Assembly: GCF_900636365.1 (NCBI RefSeq)
Contig: NZ_LR134266.1
Location: 1,315,501-1,379,500 of the forward strand
Source: Streptococcus viridans
Lineage (GTDB): Bacteria; Bacillota; Bacilli; Lactobacillales; Streptococcaceae
Direction of reading: 5' to 3'
Length of the DNA: 64,000 bases
The notes under the pieces: model-generated
What the model was told of the DNA's origin: nothing
The model's database searches: none
Seen by the model: the letters and a program-made list of their open reading frames with translations, nothing else
Part shown: positions 38,454 to 49,040 of the stretch, piece after piece
How positions within the stretch are numbered: position 1 is the stretch's first letter
Layout: each line of letters begins with the position of its first letter
Made by a program: the position numbers and the translations under genes

Positions 38454-39265
38454 TTCGATTTCTCATTTTAGCAGGCTATTTCGAAATTACTATGTATTTG
38501 CAGCTTTCTGGTAAGCTCAACCAATACATCAATATGCATTATTCCTATTTAGCCTATATCTCTATGATTCTTTCCTTCATTCTGGCTGTCGTCCAGCTCT
38601 ATATCTGGATGAAGAATCTACCCGTTCATAGTCACCTAACCAGTAAAAAAGCTAAAGTCATGAGTATTCTTCTACTCCTGATTCCCTTAATTGTAGGGAT
38701 TGGCTTCCCGACTGTGACCTTAGATTCCCAAACGGTATCAGCCAAGGGCTATCATTTCCCCATTGCGGCTGGCTCTTCTAAGGATATTCAAAATGACGAG
38801 GGAACAACCAACCAATATCTCAAACCTGATACTAGCAGTTATTTCACCAAATCCGCTTATGAATCTGAGATGAGGGCTGCAGCTAAGAAGTACCTCAAGC
38901 AGGATCATATCCAGATCACGACAGAAAACTATATGGAAGTCATGGAAGTCATCTACGACTATCCAGATGAATTTGCAGGGAAAACCTTTACCTTAACCGG
39001 CTTCATTTATAAGGATCCCCAGGATCCGGGTAGCCAGTTCCTTTTTCGTTTTGGGATTATCCACTGTATCGCCGACTCAGGTGTCTATGGTTTGTTAACC
39101 AAAGGGGCCTCTCAAACCTATGAAGACAACACCTGGGTCCAAGCGACTGGAACTCTCAAGATCCAATACCATAAACAACTTGGCCAAAGCCTTCCTGTCT
39201 TAGACATAGAGGAAGCTCACTCAGTAGAAAAACCTACTAATCCCTATGTCTATCGAGTCTTCTAA
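38450..39265 (+). CDS. TIGR03943-family membrane protein (YcgQ-like)
   Basis: A 271-aa protein with an N-terminal membrane part (helices about 1-22, 28-55, 68-90) and a soluble C-terminal domain (about 100-271) of OB-like beta strands (FAGKTFTLTGFIYKDPQDPGSQFLFRF region). The start is ATG 38450 (MIRFLILAGYFEI), which overlaps the permease stop (ATGA). It is the usual partner of UPF0718 permeases; the pair may form a two-part transporter or chaperone. Function unproven. Confidence 0.85.
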   Translation: MIRFLILAGYFEITMYLQLSGKLNQYINMHYSYLAYISMILSFILAVVQLYIWMKNLPVHSHLTSKKAKVMSILLLLIPLIVGIGFPTVTLDSQTVSAKGYHFPIAAGSSKDIQNDEGTTNQYLKPDTSSYFTKSAYESEMRAAAKKYLKQDHIQITTENYMEVMEVIYDYPDEFAGKTFTLTGFIYKDPQDPGSQFLFRFGIIHCIADSGVYGLLTKGASQTYEDNTWVQATGTLKIQYHKQLGQSLPVLDIEEAHSVEKPTNPYVYRVF

Positions 39266-39429
39266 AGGCTACTAAACATTACTCGGTTGTGACCTTTCGG
39301 TCCAACCTTTTTTCGTGGTTTCTTCCCTCATCCTTCTCTATGAAACTCAGAATCCTTTTACTTTCAAAGAGAAATTTTCTGAATTTTATGGTAGAATATG
39401 GTTTATCAAGTTAGAAAATAGGTATGAAC

Positions 39430-40896
39430 ATGTCCTCAAAAGTAATTGTAACCATTTTCGGGGCCAGTGGAGATTTAGCCCACCGCAAGCTCTACCCTTC
39501 CCTTTTTAGACTCTATAAAACTGGAAATCTTTCAGAGCATTTCGCAGTGATTGGAACTGCTCGTCGTCCTTGGAGCAAAGAATACTTTGAATCCGTTGTC
39601 GTTGAATCCATTTCGGATTTAGCAGACAGTCCTGAACAGGCGCAGGAATTTGCCAGTCATTTTTACTATCAAAGTCACGATGTTAATGACACGGAACACT
39701 ACATCAAGCTTCGTGAACTTCAAAATCAGCTCAATGACACCTACCAAGCTGAGCATAATAAACTCTTCTTTCTATCCATGGCACCTCAATTCTTTGGTAC
39801 AATTGCCAAACATTTGAAATCTGAAGGCATTGTGGATGGAAAAGGCTTTGAACGTTTGATCGTTGAAAAACCATTTGGAACGGATTTAGAAACAGCTAGT
39901 CAGCTCAACAAAGAACTGGAAGAAACCTTTGAAGAAGAGCAAATTTTCCGGATTGACCATTACCTCGGTAAAGAAATGATCCAGTCCATTTTTGCCCTCC
40001 GTTTTGCCAACCTAATCTTTGAAAACGTCTGGAACCGTGACTATATCGATAATGTTCAAATCACTTTCGCAGAACGACTAGGAGTCGAAGAACGTGGTGG
40101 CTACTATGATGAATCCGGTGCCCTCCGCGACATGGTCCAAAACCATACCCTCCAATTGCTTTCTCTCTTAGCTATGGACAAACCAGCCTCCTTCACCAAG
40201 GAAGACATCCGTAAAGAGAAGGTGAAAGTTTTTGAACAATTGGTTAACCCTTCTGATGAAGAATTAAAGAAACAATTTATCCGAGGCCAGTACCGTTCAG
40301 GAAAAATCCAAGGAAAAAAAGACATCTCTTATCGCAGTGAACCAAATGTCAATCCTGAGTCCATGACCGAGACCTTTGCCTCTGGTGCCTTCTTTGTGGA
40401 CAGCGATCGCTTCCGTGGAGTACCTTTCTTCTTCCGTACAGGAAAACGTCTGACCAAAAAGGGAACCCATGTGAATGTGGTCTTTAAACAGATGGACTCT
40501 ATTTTTGGTCAAGAAATTGCACCAAATGTGCTGACCATCTACATTCAACCGAATGAAGGTTTCTCTCTCAGTGTCAACGGGAAAGAAGTCGGTGAACAAT
40601 TCCAGATTGCTCCGATATCTTTTGACTATGAAACGGATGCGACAGCGACCGGTGCTTCTCCAGAGCCTTACGAAAAGTTGATCTATGATGTCTTAAATAA
40701 TGATTCTACCAACTTTAGCCATTGGAACGAAGTAAAAGCATCTTGGAGCTTGATTGACCGAATCGAACACATGTGGTCTGAAAATCAAGTACCTCTTCAT
40801 GAATATAAATCTGGAACCATGGGACCTCAAGCTTCCTTTGACCTCTTGAAGGATTACAATGCGGAATGGGTCTGGCAACCAGCAATTGAAGAATAA
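39430..40896 (+). CDS. zwf: Glucose-6-phosphate 1-dehydrogenase
   Basis: A 488-aa enzyme that oxidises glucose 6-phosphate to 6-phosphogluconolactone, making NADPH for the oxidative pentose phosphate route. Motifs are the coenzyme loop GASGDLAHRK, the active-site RIDHYLGKE, and EKPFGTDL. I prefer the ATG at 39430 (MSSKVIVTIFG) because AGG ends 7 nt before it; the ATG at 39424 is too close. A TAGAAT at about 39394 is a candidate -10. NADPH from this enzyme would feed gor, encoded at 25176. Convergent with ftsY across a shared terminator. Confidence 0.97.
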   Translation: MSSKVIVTIFGASGDLAHRKLYPSLFRLYKTGNLSEHFAVIGTARRPWSKEYFESVVVESISDLADSPEQAQEFASHFYYQSHDVNDTEHYIKLRELQNQLNDTYQAEHNKLFFLSMAPQFFGTIAKHLKSEGIVDGKGFERLIVEKPFGTDLETASQLNKELEETFEEEQIFRIDHYLGKEMIQSIFALRFANLIFENVWNRDYIDNVQITFAERLGVEERGGYYDESGALRDMVQNHTLQLLSLLAMDKPASFTKEDIRKEKVKVFEQLVNPSDEELKKQFIRGQYRSGKIQGKKDISYRSEPNVNPESMTETFASGAFFVDSDRFRGVPFFFRTGKRLTKKGTHVNVVFKQMDSIFGQEIAPNVLTIYIQPNEGFSLSVNGKEVGEQFQIAPISFDYETDATATGASPEPYEKLIYDVLNNDSTNFSHWNEVKASWSLIDRIEHMWSENQVPLHEYKSGTMGPQASFDLLKDYNAEWVWQPAIEE

Positions 40897-40921
40897 ATCG
40901 TTCAACTGACTAAAGGTGCAA

Positions 40922-40961
40922 CAAAAAAACTCATCTCTTTCTAGAGATGAGTTTTTTTGTT
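40922..40961. terminator. Shared terminator of zwf and ftsY
   Basis: AAAAAAACTCATCTCT-ttc-TAGAGATGAGTTTTTTT, symmetric and usable from both sides. Its edge touches the ftsY stop. Confidence 0.92.
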
Positions 40962-42628
40962 TATATCAAGCCTTCTAACAAGCCACGCATAAAGTTTTCA
41001 GAATTAAATTCACCGATATCATCGATTTTTTCACCAAAACCGATTAATTTCACTGGAATATCCAATTCTTCTCGAATCGCAAGAACCACTCCTCCTCGAG
41101 CTGTTCCATCAATCTTCGTGAGAACGATACCGGTAATCGGAGTAATCTTTGAGAATTCCTTGGCTTGAACTAGGGCATTTTGTCCTGTGGAAGCATCTAG
41201 GGCCAAGAAGGTTTCATGAGGGGCTGTAGGATCCACTCGCTTGATAATGCGACCGATTTTTTCTAATTCGGCCATCAGATTATCTTTATTCTGAAGGCGA
41301 CCAGCTGTATCAATCATCAAAACATCGACTTGCTCTGCCACGGCCCGTTCCATTCCATCAAAGACTACACTTGCAGGATCTGACTTTTCTGGACCGGTGA
41401 CAACAGGCACATCCACACGGCGTCCCCATTCAGCCAACTGAGCAACAGCTCCTGCCCGGAAGGTATCTGCTGCGACCAACATCACTTTTTTCCCTTCCTT
41501 CTTGTATTTATGAGCTAGTTTTCCGATAGAAGTGGTTTTTCCAACGCCGTTCACTCCCACAAAGAGCATGACGGTCAAGCCGTCTTTAAAGTTGATTTGC
41601 TCATTGTATTGGCCATCCTTTTCGTAGAGATCCACCAATTTTTCAATGATCACGCGACGCAAGACATCAGGTTTCTTGGCATTTTCCAAACGAGCTTCAT
41701 AGCGGAGCTCTTCTGTCAGATTCGATGCGACCTGGACCCCTACGTCACTCATAATCAAGAGTTCTTCTAACTCTTCAAAGAAATCTTCATCGACAGAACG
41801 GAAGTTGGCAAAGAAGGCATTAAGAGCTGCTCCAAAGCCGGTCCGAGTTTTCTTCAAGCTCCGATTGTATTTTTCTTGAACCGTTTCTGTTGGTTCAGCA
41901 ATCTCTGGCTCACTTGTCGTTTCTTCTACTAAAAACTCTTTCTCAACCCCTTCTGAAAAATCGTATTCGTTAGCTGCTTCTTCTACTGGAGCGTCTGCTT
42001 CAAGCTCTTCGGATACTGCCTCTGAACTTTCAACTGTTTCTTCTTCAAGAATTGGTGCTTCCTTTACCACTTCCAATTCTGGCACAACTTCAGGCTCTTC
42101 TTCAACTAGTTTGTCAGACTTTTGAGAAGAGCTTGAAGTCTCAGCTTCTGTATCTGGCCTTTCAAGAACTTCTTCTTCAAGGGCTTCTTGGGCAAGATCT
42201 GATGAAGAATCTAGCTGTTCCTCATTCACACTCACTTCTTGTGAAGCTTCTAGTTCTAAAGTCTGGTCTTCAGTCACAGGAGCTGGCTCAGCTACTTCCT
42301 CAGGAGAGGTATCCTGCTCTACTTGAGAAGGGGCCTCTTCCTCGACAGCTGTATCCTGTTTGACAGGCTCTTCTGTAGGTGCTTCTTCACTATATGCTTT
42401 CGACTCTTGAGCTGATCGCGCTGATTCGGCAGCCATTCGCTCTTTCAATTCCGCATAGTAGGCTTCCATTGCCGAAATCTTAGCTTCATCACTTTGTGAA
42501 GCCTTACTTGTTTCTGGCTCAACTAAGGAACTTGCTTCCTCAGGACTTTCCACAAGCTCTTCTGTATGATCTTGGGCTTGTGGTTTTGCTTCTTCTTTTC
42601 TTCCAAATAGTCGGTCAAATAATCCCAT
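40961..42628 (-). CDS. ftsY: Signal recognition particle receptor FtsY
   Basis: A 555-aa GTPase that docks SRP-ribosome complexes at the membrane. The C-terminal NG domain (about 255-555) has the N-domain helices, the P-loop GVNGVGKTT, the DTAGR motif and TKIDG. The N-terminal A domain (about 10-250) is a long run of Glu/Ser/Val with few basic residues after the first 15, where a basic DRLFGRKEEAK may contact lipid. The A domain looks longer than in pneumococcus, as far as I recall. Last gene of the overlapping rnc-smc-cof-cof-ftsY operon; its start shares one base with the preceding stop (TAATG). Confidence 0.95.
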   Translation of the reverse strand: MGLFDRLFGRKEEAKPQAQDHTEELVESPEEASSLVEPETSKASQSDEAKISAMEAYYAELKERMAAESARSAQESKAYSEEAPTEEPVKQDTAVEEEAPSQVEQDTSPEEVAEPAPVTEDQTLELEASQEVSVNEEQLDSSSDLAQEALEEEVLERPDTEAETSSSSQKSDKLVEEEPEVVPELEVVKEAPILEEETVESSEAVSEELEADAPVEEAANEYDFSEGVEKEFLVEETTSEPEIAEPTETVQEKYNRSLKKTRTGFGAALNAFFANFRSVDEDFFEELEELLIMSDVGVQVASNLTEELRYEARLENAKKPDVLRRVIIEKLVDLYEKDGQYNEQINFKDGLTVMLFVGVNGVGKTTSIGKLAHKYKKEGKKVMLVAADTFRAGAVAQLAEWGRRVDVPVVTGPEKSDPASVVFDGMERAVAEQVDVLMIDTAGRLQNKDNLMAELEKIGRIIKRVDPTAPHETFLALDASTGQNALVQAKEFSKITPITGIVLTKIDGTARGGVVLAIREELDIPVKLIGFGEKIDDIGEFNSENFMRGLLEGLI

Positions 42629-43449
42629 TATTGACCCTCCTTCAATACATATTCTTCAATCGCTCTTCCGACTGCATCTTCATCATTGGTGTATTCCGAA
42701 ACAAGGGTAGCGATTTTCTTCACCTCATCCACCGCATTGGCCATGGCGATTCCTAGTCCTGCCCATTTTAACATGCTGGCATCGTTGGCCTCATCACCAC
42801 AAGCCATGACTTGACTAGCATCGATTCCTAAATACGCAACCAAAGCCTCCAAGCCTCGATCTTTTTGAACACCTTTGGGGCACCATTCCAAGAGCATGTC
42901 TCTGGATTTAAAAATCTCAAAACGCTCCCCTAAGTCAGGAGAAATCTTTGGAATAGCTCCATCCAAATAGTCCTGTTGAAAGGCTGTCACACACTTATTA
43001 TAAGCTATCTGACTGGACAAATCCTCAATAGAAACAGGAATAAAGTTCAAGTAAGGATTATAGAGAGGGTAAAGAGATTCTTGATCAGATGCCAGTGTAT
43101 AAACATCCCCCTCATTAATGGCGTCTAGGGGCAAACCAAGGGCCTCTGTCTCTTCATAAATGCGGACGACATCATCTCGAGAGAAAACTGTTTTCGCAAT
43201 GATCTCTCCTGTATTCTTTTGTACCAAGCCTCCATTAAAGGTAATGGTGTATTCATCCGACAAGCCGGCTGTTCCAATCTCTTGGAGCAGAAAATCCATG
43301 GCCTTGAGAGGACGTCCCGTCGTCAAAACCACCTTGACCCCTTTTTCTTGTGCTGCACGAATAGCAGCCAGGTTCCGAGGGGAGATTTTCTTTTCTGAGT
43401 TTAAGAGAGTACCGTCCAAGTCTAGTGCGATAACCTTAATCTGACTCAT
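42628..43449 (-). CDS. Cof-type HAD phosphatase (first of pair)
   Basis: A 273-aa Cof-like HAD hydrolase. Motif I is DLDGT with nucleophile Asp9, motif II TTGRP, motif III around the Lys of CPKGVQKDRG, and motif IV GDEANDASM. Sugar-phosphate or cofactor phosphatase activity is typical; the exact substrate is unknown. It overlaps the second Cof gene upstream by 4 nt and the ftsY start by 1 nt. Both are embedded in the smc-ftsY operon, an order conserved in pneumococcus. Confidence 0.93.
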   Translation of the reverse strand: MSQIKVIALDLDGTLLNSEKKISPRNLAAIRAAQEKGVKVVLTTGRPLKAMDFLLQEIGTAGLSDEYTITFNGGLVQKNTGEIIAKTVFSRDDVVRIYEETEALGLPLDAINEGDVYTLASDQESLYPLYNPYLNFIPVSIEDLSSQIAYNKCVTAFQQDYLDGAIPKISPDLGERFEIFKSRDMLLEWCPKGVQKDRGLEALVAYLGIDASQVMACGDEANDASMLKWAGLGIAMANAVDEVKKIATLVSEYTNDEDAVGRAIEEYVLKEGQ

Positions 43450-44243
43450 AATTCTTCCTCCATATAGCGCAGGACAGATCCTGTCGAATGATGGGGCAAT
43501 ATGGTTTCAGCCAGTTCCAAAATCTCTGGACGGGCATTTTCTGGTGCAATTGGATGGCCAACAACCTGCATCATATGAAGATCATTGAGATTATCTCCAA
43601 AAGCTAGGACTTGGTCTCGACTAATGCCCAACTGATCCATTAGGGCTTGAATGGCGACTCCCTTGTCCACATAATCCAAGACAATATCAATACACTCATA
43701 ACCCGTCGTCATGGCCTTAACACCCTCAACATTTTGGGTAACCCAGGCTTCACCTTCTGCTAATACTTCTTGGTCAAAATTGGTGGTCATCTTAAAGACA
43801 AGATCATCAATTTCTGAAAAATCTGACACCGTTTGAATGTTTTCATTGTAATTTTGCGAAGCAGTTAGATAGTCTGGATCAACAGTCTTTAAAACATAGC
43901 TCCCGCGTTTTCCCGTTAACAAGCACTTATTTTTATCAAAATAGGGACTTTCCTGCAACCTAGCAAACATGGCTTGATAAAAATCTGGACTCATGGTCGC
44001 TTCATAGACATCTTCACCATGAAATTCAACAACACTGCCGTTTTCAGCTATGAAAATAATCTGATCCTGGACCTCTTTAAAGATTGTCTTCAAAGAGAGG
44101 AGAGGCCGACCACTTGCTGCCGCAAAGTAGATCCCTTTTTCTTGAAACTTCTTTAGTACCTTTAGGAATAAAGCTTGATCAAATTCATGATTTTCATCCA
44201 AAAAGGTCCCATCCATGTCTGTTGCGACTAATTTAATTTCCAT
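43446..44243 (-). CDS. Cof-type HAD phosphatase (second of pair)
   Basis: A 265-aa Cof-like HAD hydrolase, clearly paralogous to the next gene in the operon. Motif I is DMDGTF (Asp9), motif II AASGRP, motif III in YVDKGVAIQAL, and motif IV GDNLNDLHM. The substrate is unknown. It overlaps smc by 11 bp at its start and the next Cof gene by 4 bp at its end. Confidence 0.93.
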   Translation of the reverse strand: MEIKLVATDMDGTFLDENHEFDQALFLKVLKKFQEKGIYFAAASGRPLLSLKTIFKEVQDQIIFIAENGSVVEFHGEDVYEATMSPDFYQAMFARLQESPYFDKNKCLLTGKRGSYVLKTVDPDYLTASQNYNENIQTVSDFSEIDDLVFKMTTNFDQEVLAEGEAWVTQNVEGVKAMTTGYECIDIVLDYVDKGVAIQALMDQLGISRDQVLAFGDNLNDLHMMQVVGHPIAPENARPEILELAETILPHHSTGSVLRYMEEEL

Positions 44244-47200
44244 TATCCATTCCTTCTATATCTTTCAGCTTCACAGATACAATCTTAGAGACTCCGGATT
44301 CTTGCATGGTCACTCCATAGATGGAATCTGCTGCAGCCATGGTTCCCTTACGGTGGGTAACCACGATAAACTGACTTTCCTTATCAAAACGATTAAGATA
44401 ATCTCCAAACCGTTTTACATTGGCTTCGTCTAGAGCCGCTTCTACCTCATCCAAGATGACAAATGGAATAGTCTTGACACGAATGATTGAGAAGAGTAAC
44501 GCCAATGCTGACAAAGCTTTCTCCCCACCACTCATCAAATTCAAGGATTGAATTTTCTTACCAGGCGGTTGGACAGAAATCTCGACCCCAGCTGACAAGA
44601 GATCTCCATCCGTCAAGATAAGATCAGCTGATCCTCCCCCAAACATTTGTTTAAAGGTGACTCGGAAGGATTCACGAATCGCTTCGAATGTAGATTTAAA
44701 GCGTTCCTTCACCTCATCATTCATGTCATTAATGGTTTCGAGAAGAAGATTCTTGGCTGCCAAGACATCTTCTCGTTGTCCGGAAAGGAAATCAAATCGC
44801 GTCTTGACCTCATCGTATTGTTCGATAGCATCAATATTGACAGGTCCTAAGGCTTTAATCGCTTTCTCCAAGTCTTTTAAGGCTTGCTCAGACTGGGCTA
44901 GATTTTCTAGCTCATTGGCCTGTTTAGACGCTTCCTCAAAACTCATCTTAAATTCATCGGTCAGAGCTAACATCAGTTTATTTAGCTTATCTGCCAGGCG
45001 ATCACGATTAGATTCTGCTTTAGCCTGTTGGCGAATCCACTCCTCATTTTGACGACGGGCTTGTTCCATATGACCCGCTACATCTTCAGACTGGCCTTCC
45101 AAATCCTCTAATTCAAATTGCTTACGAATCACAGCTTGCTCCAGAGCGGTTTTCTCTTGAAGGGTTGCTTGCAGTTGTTTTTCAAGGACAGAAACATCGA
45201 TTTGCTCATGTCGATCTTCTCCCTGCTCAATCGCATATTGGAGAGCTTGGATTTCCCGTTCAGTAGTAGCCAACTCTTGCCGCAAGCGTTCGGCATCTGT
45301 CTGGTCATAGGTCAATCGACTCTTCAACTCTGTTTGCTGTAATTGGAGCTTGGCAATGGCTGCTCGTAAATTTTCAATTTTCTCGACAACGACATCTTTA
45401 TTGAGCTTGACTTCTTCAATCTCATCAGTGACTTGCTCTTTTTCCGCCTCAATTTCTTTCAGTCGCGCTTGTAAGTGATCCCGTTTTTGGAGGAGCTCCT
45501 GGTCGCTACCTTCATCCAGCTCTGTACGGATAAGTTCTAACAGTTCTTGGGCATCCAAGAGTTGCTGGTGAGCTTGCTCAAAAGCCAATTGAAGGCGTTG
45601 CTCTTCTAGTCGTGCCCCTTCTCCTTGGCCTTTCAAAGATTCTAGTTTTTCTTGCGATTGAGTCACTTGGTCCTCTTGCTCTTGCACTTGCCCTTCTACT
45701 TCTCGCAAGTTCTTCTGAAGAGAGACCAATTCTTGGTGCAAACGATCCAGTTCTGGCTTGATAAAAATCGAATTATTACTTCGATTCGCTCCCCCTGCAT
45801 AGGAACCACCCGTGCGCAGTTCGGTTCCATCGAGCGTCACGATACGAACTTGGTAGGCAACCTTGCGGGCAGCCGCCTTGGCGTGCTCAATCGTATCAAA
45901 AATAGCTGTGACACCCAAAAGGTTTTGAAAAATCGACTCGAGGGAAGGATCATAGTCCACCAAACTGCTAGCCATCCCTAGGAATCCTGGACAGGATTCA
46001 ATCAGTTCTTGATTCTTTCCTGCAAGGTATCGTGGTTTAATAGTTGTCAAAGGAAGGAAGGTTGCCCGACCCGAGCGATTCTTCTTCAGATGTTCGATTG
46101 CCCGTGTTGCTGCTCCTTCGTCTTCTACGATAATATGCTGACTGCTGGCTCCCAGAGCAATCTCTAAGGCAGTCTGATACTCTGGTGAGAAGGAAAGTTT
46201 TTCACTGACAGCTCCCACGATTCCACCTAAGCGAGTCGCTTCTTGCAAGACACTCTTCACGCCCGCATAAAAATTACTATGATTTTTTTGAATCGCCTCT
46301 AAACTGTTAATGCGAGCCTGTTTTTCCTTACTTTGATCAAGTAAATCAAACAACTTGGCTTGCGCTTCTTGATAAGCCTGGCGAGCTTCCTCAAACCGTT
46401 TTGCCTCTGATTTATAGGTCTCAAGCAAGTGTTTCAGATGCTCTTGAGCTCCTTGATAAGCTTCTTGAGCAACCTGCTCTTTTTCCTGCAACTCTGTCAC
46501 CATTTGGATTTGATTTTGGTAATCTTCCTTTTTACTTTGTGACAATTGAGCTGAGGCTTCCAATTGATTTTCAATGGTTGTTAATTCGTTTGATCGCTCC
46601 GCTTCATCCTGCATTAAGGCCACGTATTTTTCACGTAAATAATCAATCACCTGGTCTGGATCTTCTGAGAAGCTGGCCAACTCTTTCTCCAGACCTTCAA
46701 GAGCTTCTTGACTCTTTTGCAATTCTTCTTGAAGACTCTTTGTATTGGCTTGTTTTTCTTCCAACTGATTCCGAAGAACTTGTAGGCGTTCTTCCAGACT
46801 ATTGACCCGCTCTTGATTCTCCTGACGGCTTCGGGCGACCTGTTGCGACTCCAAGCGTGCCAATTCGATTTGTTTCTCCAAATCACTTAAGAGGCGAGTC
46901 AATTCCAAGAGGCTAGCTTGATCATCCGATAATTGGTGTTGAAGGGCCTGACGACTCTGTTTCAATCGGAGACTTTCCGCCTCATACTCTTCTCTTTTCT
47001 GGTAATAAGCCTTTAATTGTTCCTGAATGGAAGCTTCTTCTTGGACAGCTTGATCATAGTCTTTTTTATTGACTTCAATTTGTGCGATCAAAACATCCAA
47101 ATAAAGAACTTGGCGTTCTTGATCCAATTCTAAGAAACGTTTGGCCACAAGCGCTTGCTTTTCAAGAGGTTTGATTTGCCCTTCTAATTCAAAAATAATG

Positions 47201-47778
47201 TCTTCCAGACGGTCCAAATTATCCTGGGTCTGAACCAGCTTAGCTTCCGTTTCCTTGCGACGAGTCTTAAATTTAAGAACCCCAGCGGCTTCCTCAAAAA
47301 TAGCCCGTCTCTCTTCTGGTTTGGAGTTAAAGATTTCTTCAACCTTCCCTTGGGAAATAATAGAGAAAGAATCTCTACCAAGTCCAGTATCCATAAAGAG
47401 ATCATGGACATCTCTCAAACGAACTTTCTTACCATCAATCTTGTACTCACTATCACCCGAGCGATAAATATGACGCTCCACTCGGATTTCCTTAGCAGCA
47501 TGTTTGATAAAAGCGTCCCGGTTATCCAGTACTACCGTTACGCAGGCGTAGTTCAAGGGTTTCCTAGTTTCAGTCCCTGCAAAAATCACGTCCGGCATCT
47601 TGCCACCACGTAGGCTCTTGACACTCGATTCCCCTAAGGCCCAGCGCAGACTTTCTGTAATGTTTGATTTTCCAGATCCATTAGGGCCAACCACTGCGGT
47701 GACCCCTTGGTCAAAGATAACTCGGGTCTTATCTGCAAAAGACTTAAATCCTTGAATCTCAATTTCCTTTAAATACAT
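44233..47778 (-). CDS. smc: Chromosome segregation ATPase SMC
   Basis: A 1181-aa condensin core. The N-terminal head has Walker [10 protein letters not shown] (32-40). A coiled coil runs to the hinge at about 510-640 ([10 protein letters not shown] ... [14 protein letters not shown]), and the return coil leads to the C-terminal head with signature [14 protein letters not shown] and Walker [15 protein letters not shown]. It folds into a V-shaped dimer and, with ScpA/ScpB (not in this window), organises the chromosome. It overlaps rnc by 10 bp and the following Cof gene by 11 bp. Normal length. Confidence 0.97.
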   Translation of the reverse strand: MYLKEIEIQGFKSFADKTRVIFDQGVTAVVGPNGSGKSNITESLRWALGESSVKSLRGGKMPDVIFAGTETRKPLNYACVTVVLDNRDAFIKHAAKEIRVERHIYRSGDSEYKIDGKKVRLRDVHDLFMDTGLGRDSFSIISQGKVEEIFNSKPEERRAIFEEAAGVLKFKTRRKETEAKLVQTQDNLDRLEDIIFELEGQIKPLEKQALVAKRFLELDQERQVLYLDVLIAQIEVNKKDYDQAVQEEASIQEQLKAYYQKREEYEAESLRLKQSRQALQHQLSDDQASLLELTRLLSDLEKQIELARLESQQVARSRQENQERVNSLEERLQVLRNQLEEKQANTKSLQEELQKSQEALEGLEKELASFSEDPDQVIDYLREKYVALMQDEAERSNELTTIENQLEASAQLSQSKKEDYQNQIQMVTELQEKEQVAQEAYQGAQEHLKHLLETYKSEAKRFEEARQAYQEAQAKLFDLLDQSKEKQARINSLEAIQKNHSNFYAGVKSVLQEATRLGGIVGAVSEKLSFSPEYQTALEIALGASSQHIIVEDEGAATRAIEHLKKNRSGRATFLPLTTIKPRYLAGKNQELIESCPGFLGMASSLVDYDPSLESIFQNLLGVTAIFDTIEHAKAAARKVAYQVRIVTLDGTELRTGGSYAGGANRSNNSIFIKPELDRLHQELVSLQKNLREVEGQVQEQEDQVTQSQEKLESLKGQGEGARLEEQRLQLAFEQAHQQLLDAQELLELIRTELDEGSDQELLQKRDHLQARLKEIEAEKEQVTDEIEEVKLNKDVVVEKIENLRAAIAKLQLQQTELKSRLTYDQTDAERLRQELATTEREIQALQYAIEQGEDRHEQIDVSVLEKQLQATLQEKTALEQAVIRKQFELEDLEGQSEDVAGHMEQARRQNEEWIRQQAKAESNRDRLADKLNKLMLALTDEFKMSFEEASKQANELENLAQSEQALKDLEKAIKALGPVNIDAIEQYDEVKTRFDFLSGQREDVLAAKNLLLETINDMNDEVKERFKSTFEAIRESFRVTFKQMFGGGSADLILTDGDLLSAGVEISVQPPGKKIQSLNLMSGGEKALSALALLFSIIRVKTIPFVILDEVEAALDEANVKRFGDYLNRFDKESQFIVVTHRKGTMAAADSIYGVTMQESGVSKIVSVKLKDIEGMDNGN

Positions 47779-48470
47779 GAGGGATCCACCTTATTTTCCA
47801 CTGCTTTTTTTGCTGCTTCTTGCTCTGCAGCCTTTTTAGACCGGCCGCGTCCTTGACCGATTATTTTCCCATTGACAGACACTTGCACTTCAAATTCTTT
47901 GGCATGAGCTGGTCCTGACTCACTCGTCACCTCATAGGTAATCAAGACATCCCCATGGATTTGAAGAATTTCTTGCAAGCGCGTCTTATAGTCAATCACT
48001 TGCTCAAATTGACCTGCCTCGACTTTAGGAATCATGACTTGCTGAATGAAATCCCGAACAGTCTCCACGCCCTTATCCAAGAGCAAGGCTCCTAAAAAAG
48101 CTTCAAACAAATCTCCTAAGATGGTGTCGCGGTTCCGTCCACCAGATTTTTCCTCTCCCTTGCCAAGTTTGATAAATTGATCGAAACCACAATCACGGGA
48201 AAAACCTGCCAGGCTTTCCTCACGAACAATCATGGAACGCATTTTTGACAAATCACCCTCTGGCTTACTTGGATAGAGGGCAAATAAATATTCGGAAATC
48301 ACTAACTGGAGAACAGCGTCTCCTAAAAATTCCAAACGTTCATTATGTGAAATTTTTAAGAGGCGATGCTCATTCGCATATGAGGTATGTGTAAAAGCTG
48401 TTTCCAACAATTCTGTATCGTCAAAAGTCAGACGAAATTTCTCAGCAAGGAGGTTATATAAGGCTTGCAT
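47769..48470 (-). CDS. rnc: Ribonuclease III
   Basis: A 233-aa double-strand RNA endonuclease that processes rRNA precursors and structured mRNAs. The catalytic signature [15 protein letters not shown] is in the N-terminal half, with a second acidic pair in [19 protein letters not shown] dsRNA-binding domain fills the last 70 residues ([11 protein letters not shown] ... [13 protein letters not shown]). I take ATG 48470 ([12 protein letters not shown]), which gives the family length. The ATG at 48494 (MKKESSNV) is an alternative; neither has a strong ribosome site. First gene of the overlapping operon with smc. Confidence 0.92.
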   Translation of the reverse strand: MQALYNLLAEKFRLTFDDTELLETAFTHTSYANEHRLLKISHNERLEFLGDAVLQLVISEYLFALYPSKPEGDLSKMRSMIVREESLAGFSRDCGFDQFIKLGKGEEKSGGRNRDTILGDLFEAFLGALLLDKGVETVRDFIQQVMIPKVEAGQFEQVIDYKTRLQEILQIHGDVLITYEVTSESGPAHAKEFEVQVSVNGKIIGQGRGRSKKAAEQEAAKKAVENKVDPSCI

Positions 48471-48628
48471 CACGTTACTACTTTCTTTCTTCATTTATGC
48501 ATCTGGATCGAATCCTGTAACCTATTCTGTCCAAAAGATACACCCCTCTATTATACCAAAAAAGAGTGCGTATCGCACTCCTTTCCCTTGTTTTCAAGAT
48601 AGGATTTAGGACCTATTCTTTCCATCTA

Positions 48629-48991
48629 TCATTCTTCTTTATCCGGAATCACTTTGAACAAATAATAGCTTATAAAAATAGTTAATCCCACTAGACCTAA
48701 TTTCACAAACCAGAGTGGAGCCAGGTAAATGGAAATCCCCATCAAAAGATAAATTTGTAAAATAATTCGTTTTTTCCGTTTCTTAGAGATCGACTTTGTT
48801 TCCCGATAATCTGCTACATAAGTTTGGTACAACTTGGTCCCATGTAACCAGTCTTCAAACCGTTGAGAACTCTTGGCAAAACAAGCCATGGCTAATAAAA
48901 GAAACGGGGTCGTAGGTAAAATAGGTAAAGGAATCCCAATAATCCCTAATCCTAAGGAAATAAACCCTACTGTTATATACACATATTTCAA
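48629..48991 (-). CDS. YbaN-like DUF454 membrane protein
   Basis: A 120-aa inner-membrane protein with the DUF454 pattern GIIGIPLPILPTTPFLLLAMACFAKSS and three or four short hydrophobic helices. Function unknown. I place the start at TTG 48991 because AGGAG sits 7 nt upstream. The frame stays open to 49096, but that stretch is translation of intergenic repeat copy E and is not family-like. It stands alone between rnc and vicX. Confidence 0.82.
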   Translation of the reverse strand: MKYVYITVGFISLGLGIIGIPLPILPTTPFLLLAMACFAKSSQRFEDWLHGTKLYQTYVADYRETKSISKKRKKRIILQIYLLMGISIYLAPLWFVKLGLVGLTIFISYYLFKVIPDKEE

Positions 48992-49040
48992 ACTAACTGC
49001 TCCTATTCTTCCACTCATTTCAAGCCTACAACACTGACCT

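Noticed and set aside
48500-48530. TCGAATCC-like T-arm sequence suggesting a tRNA
   Set aside because: No acceptor stem, anticodon arm or CCA-side pairing around it.
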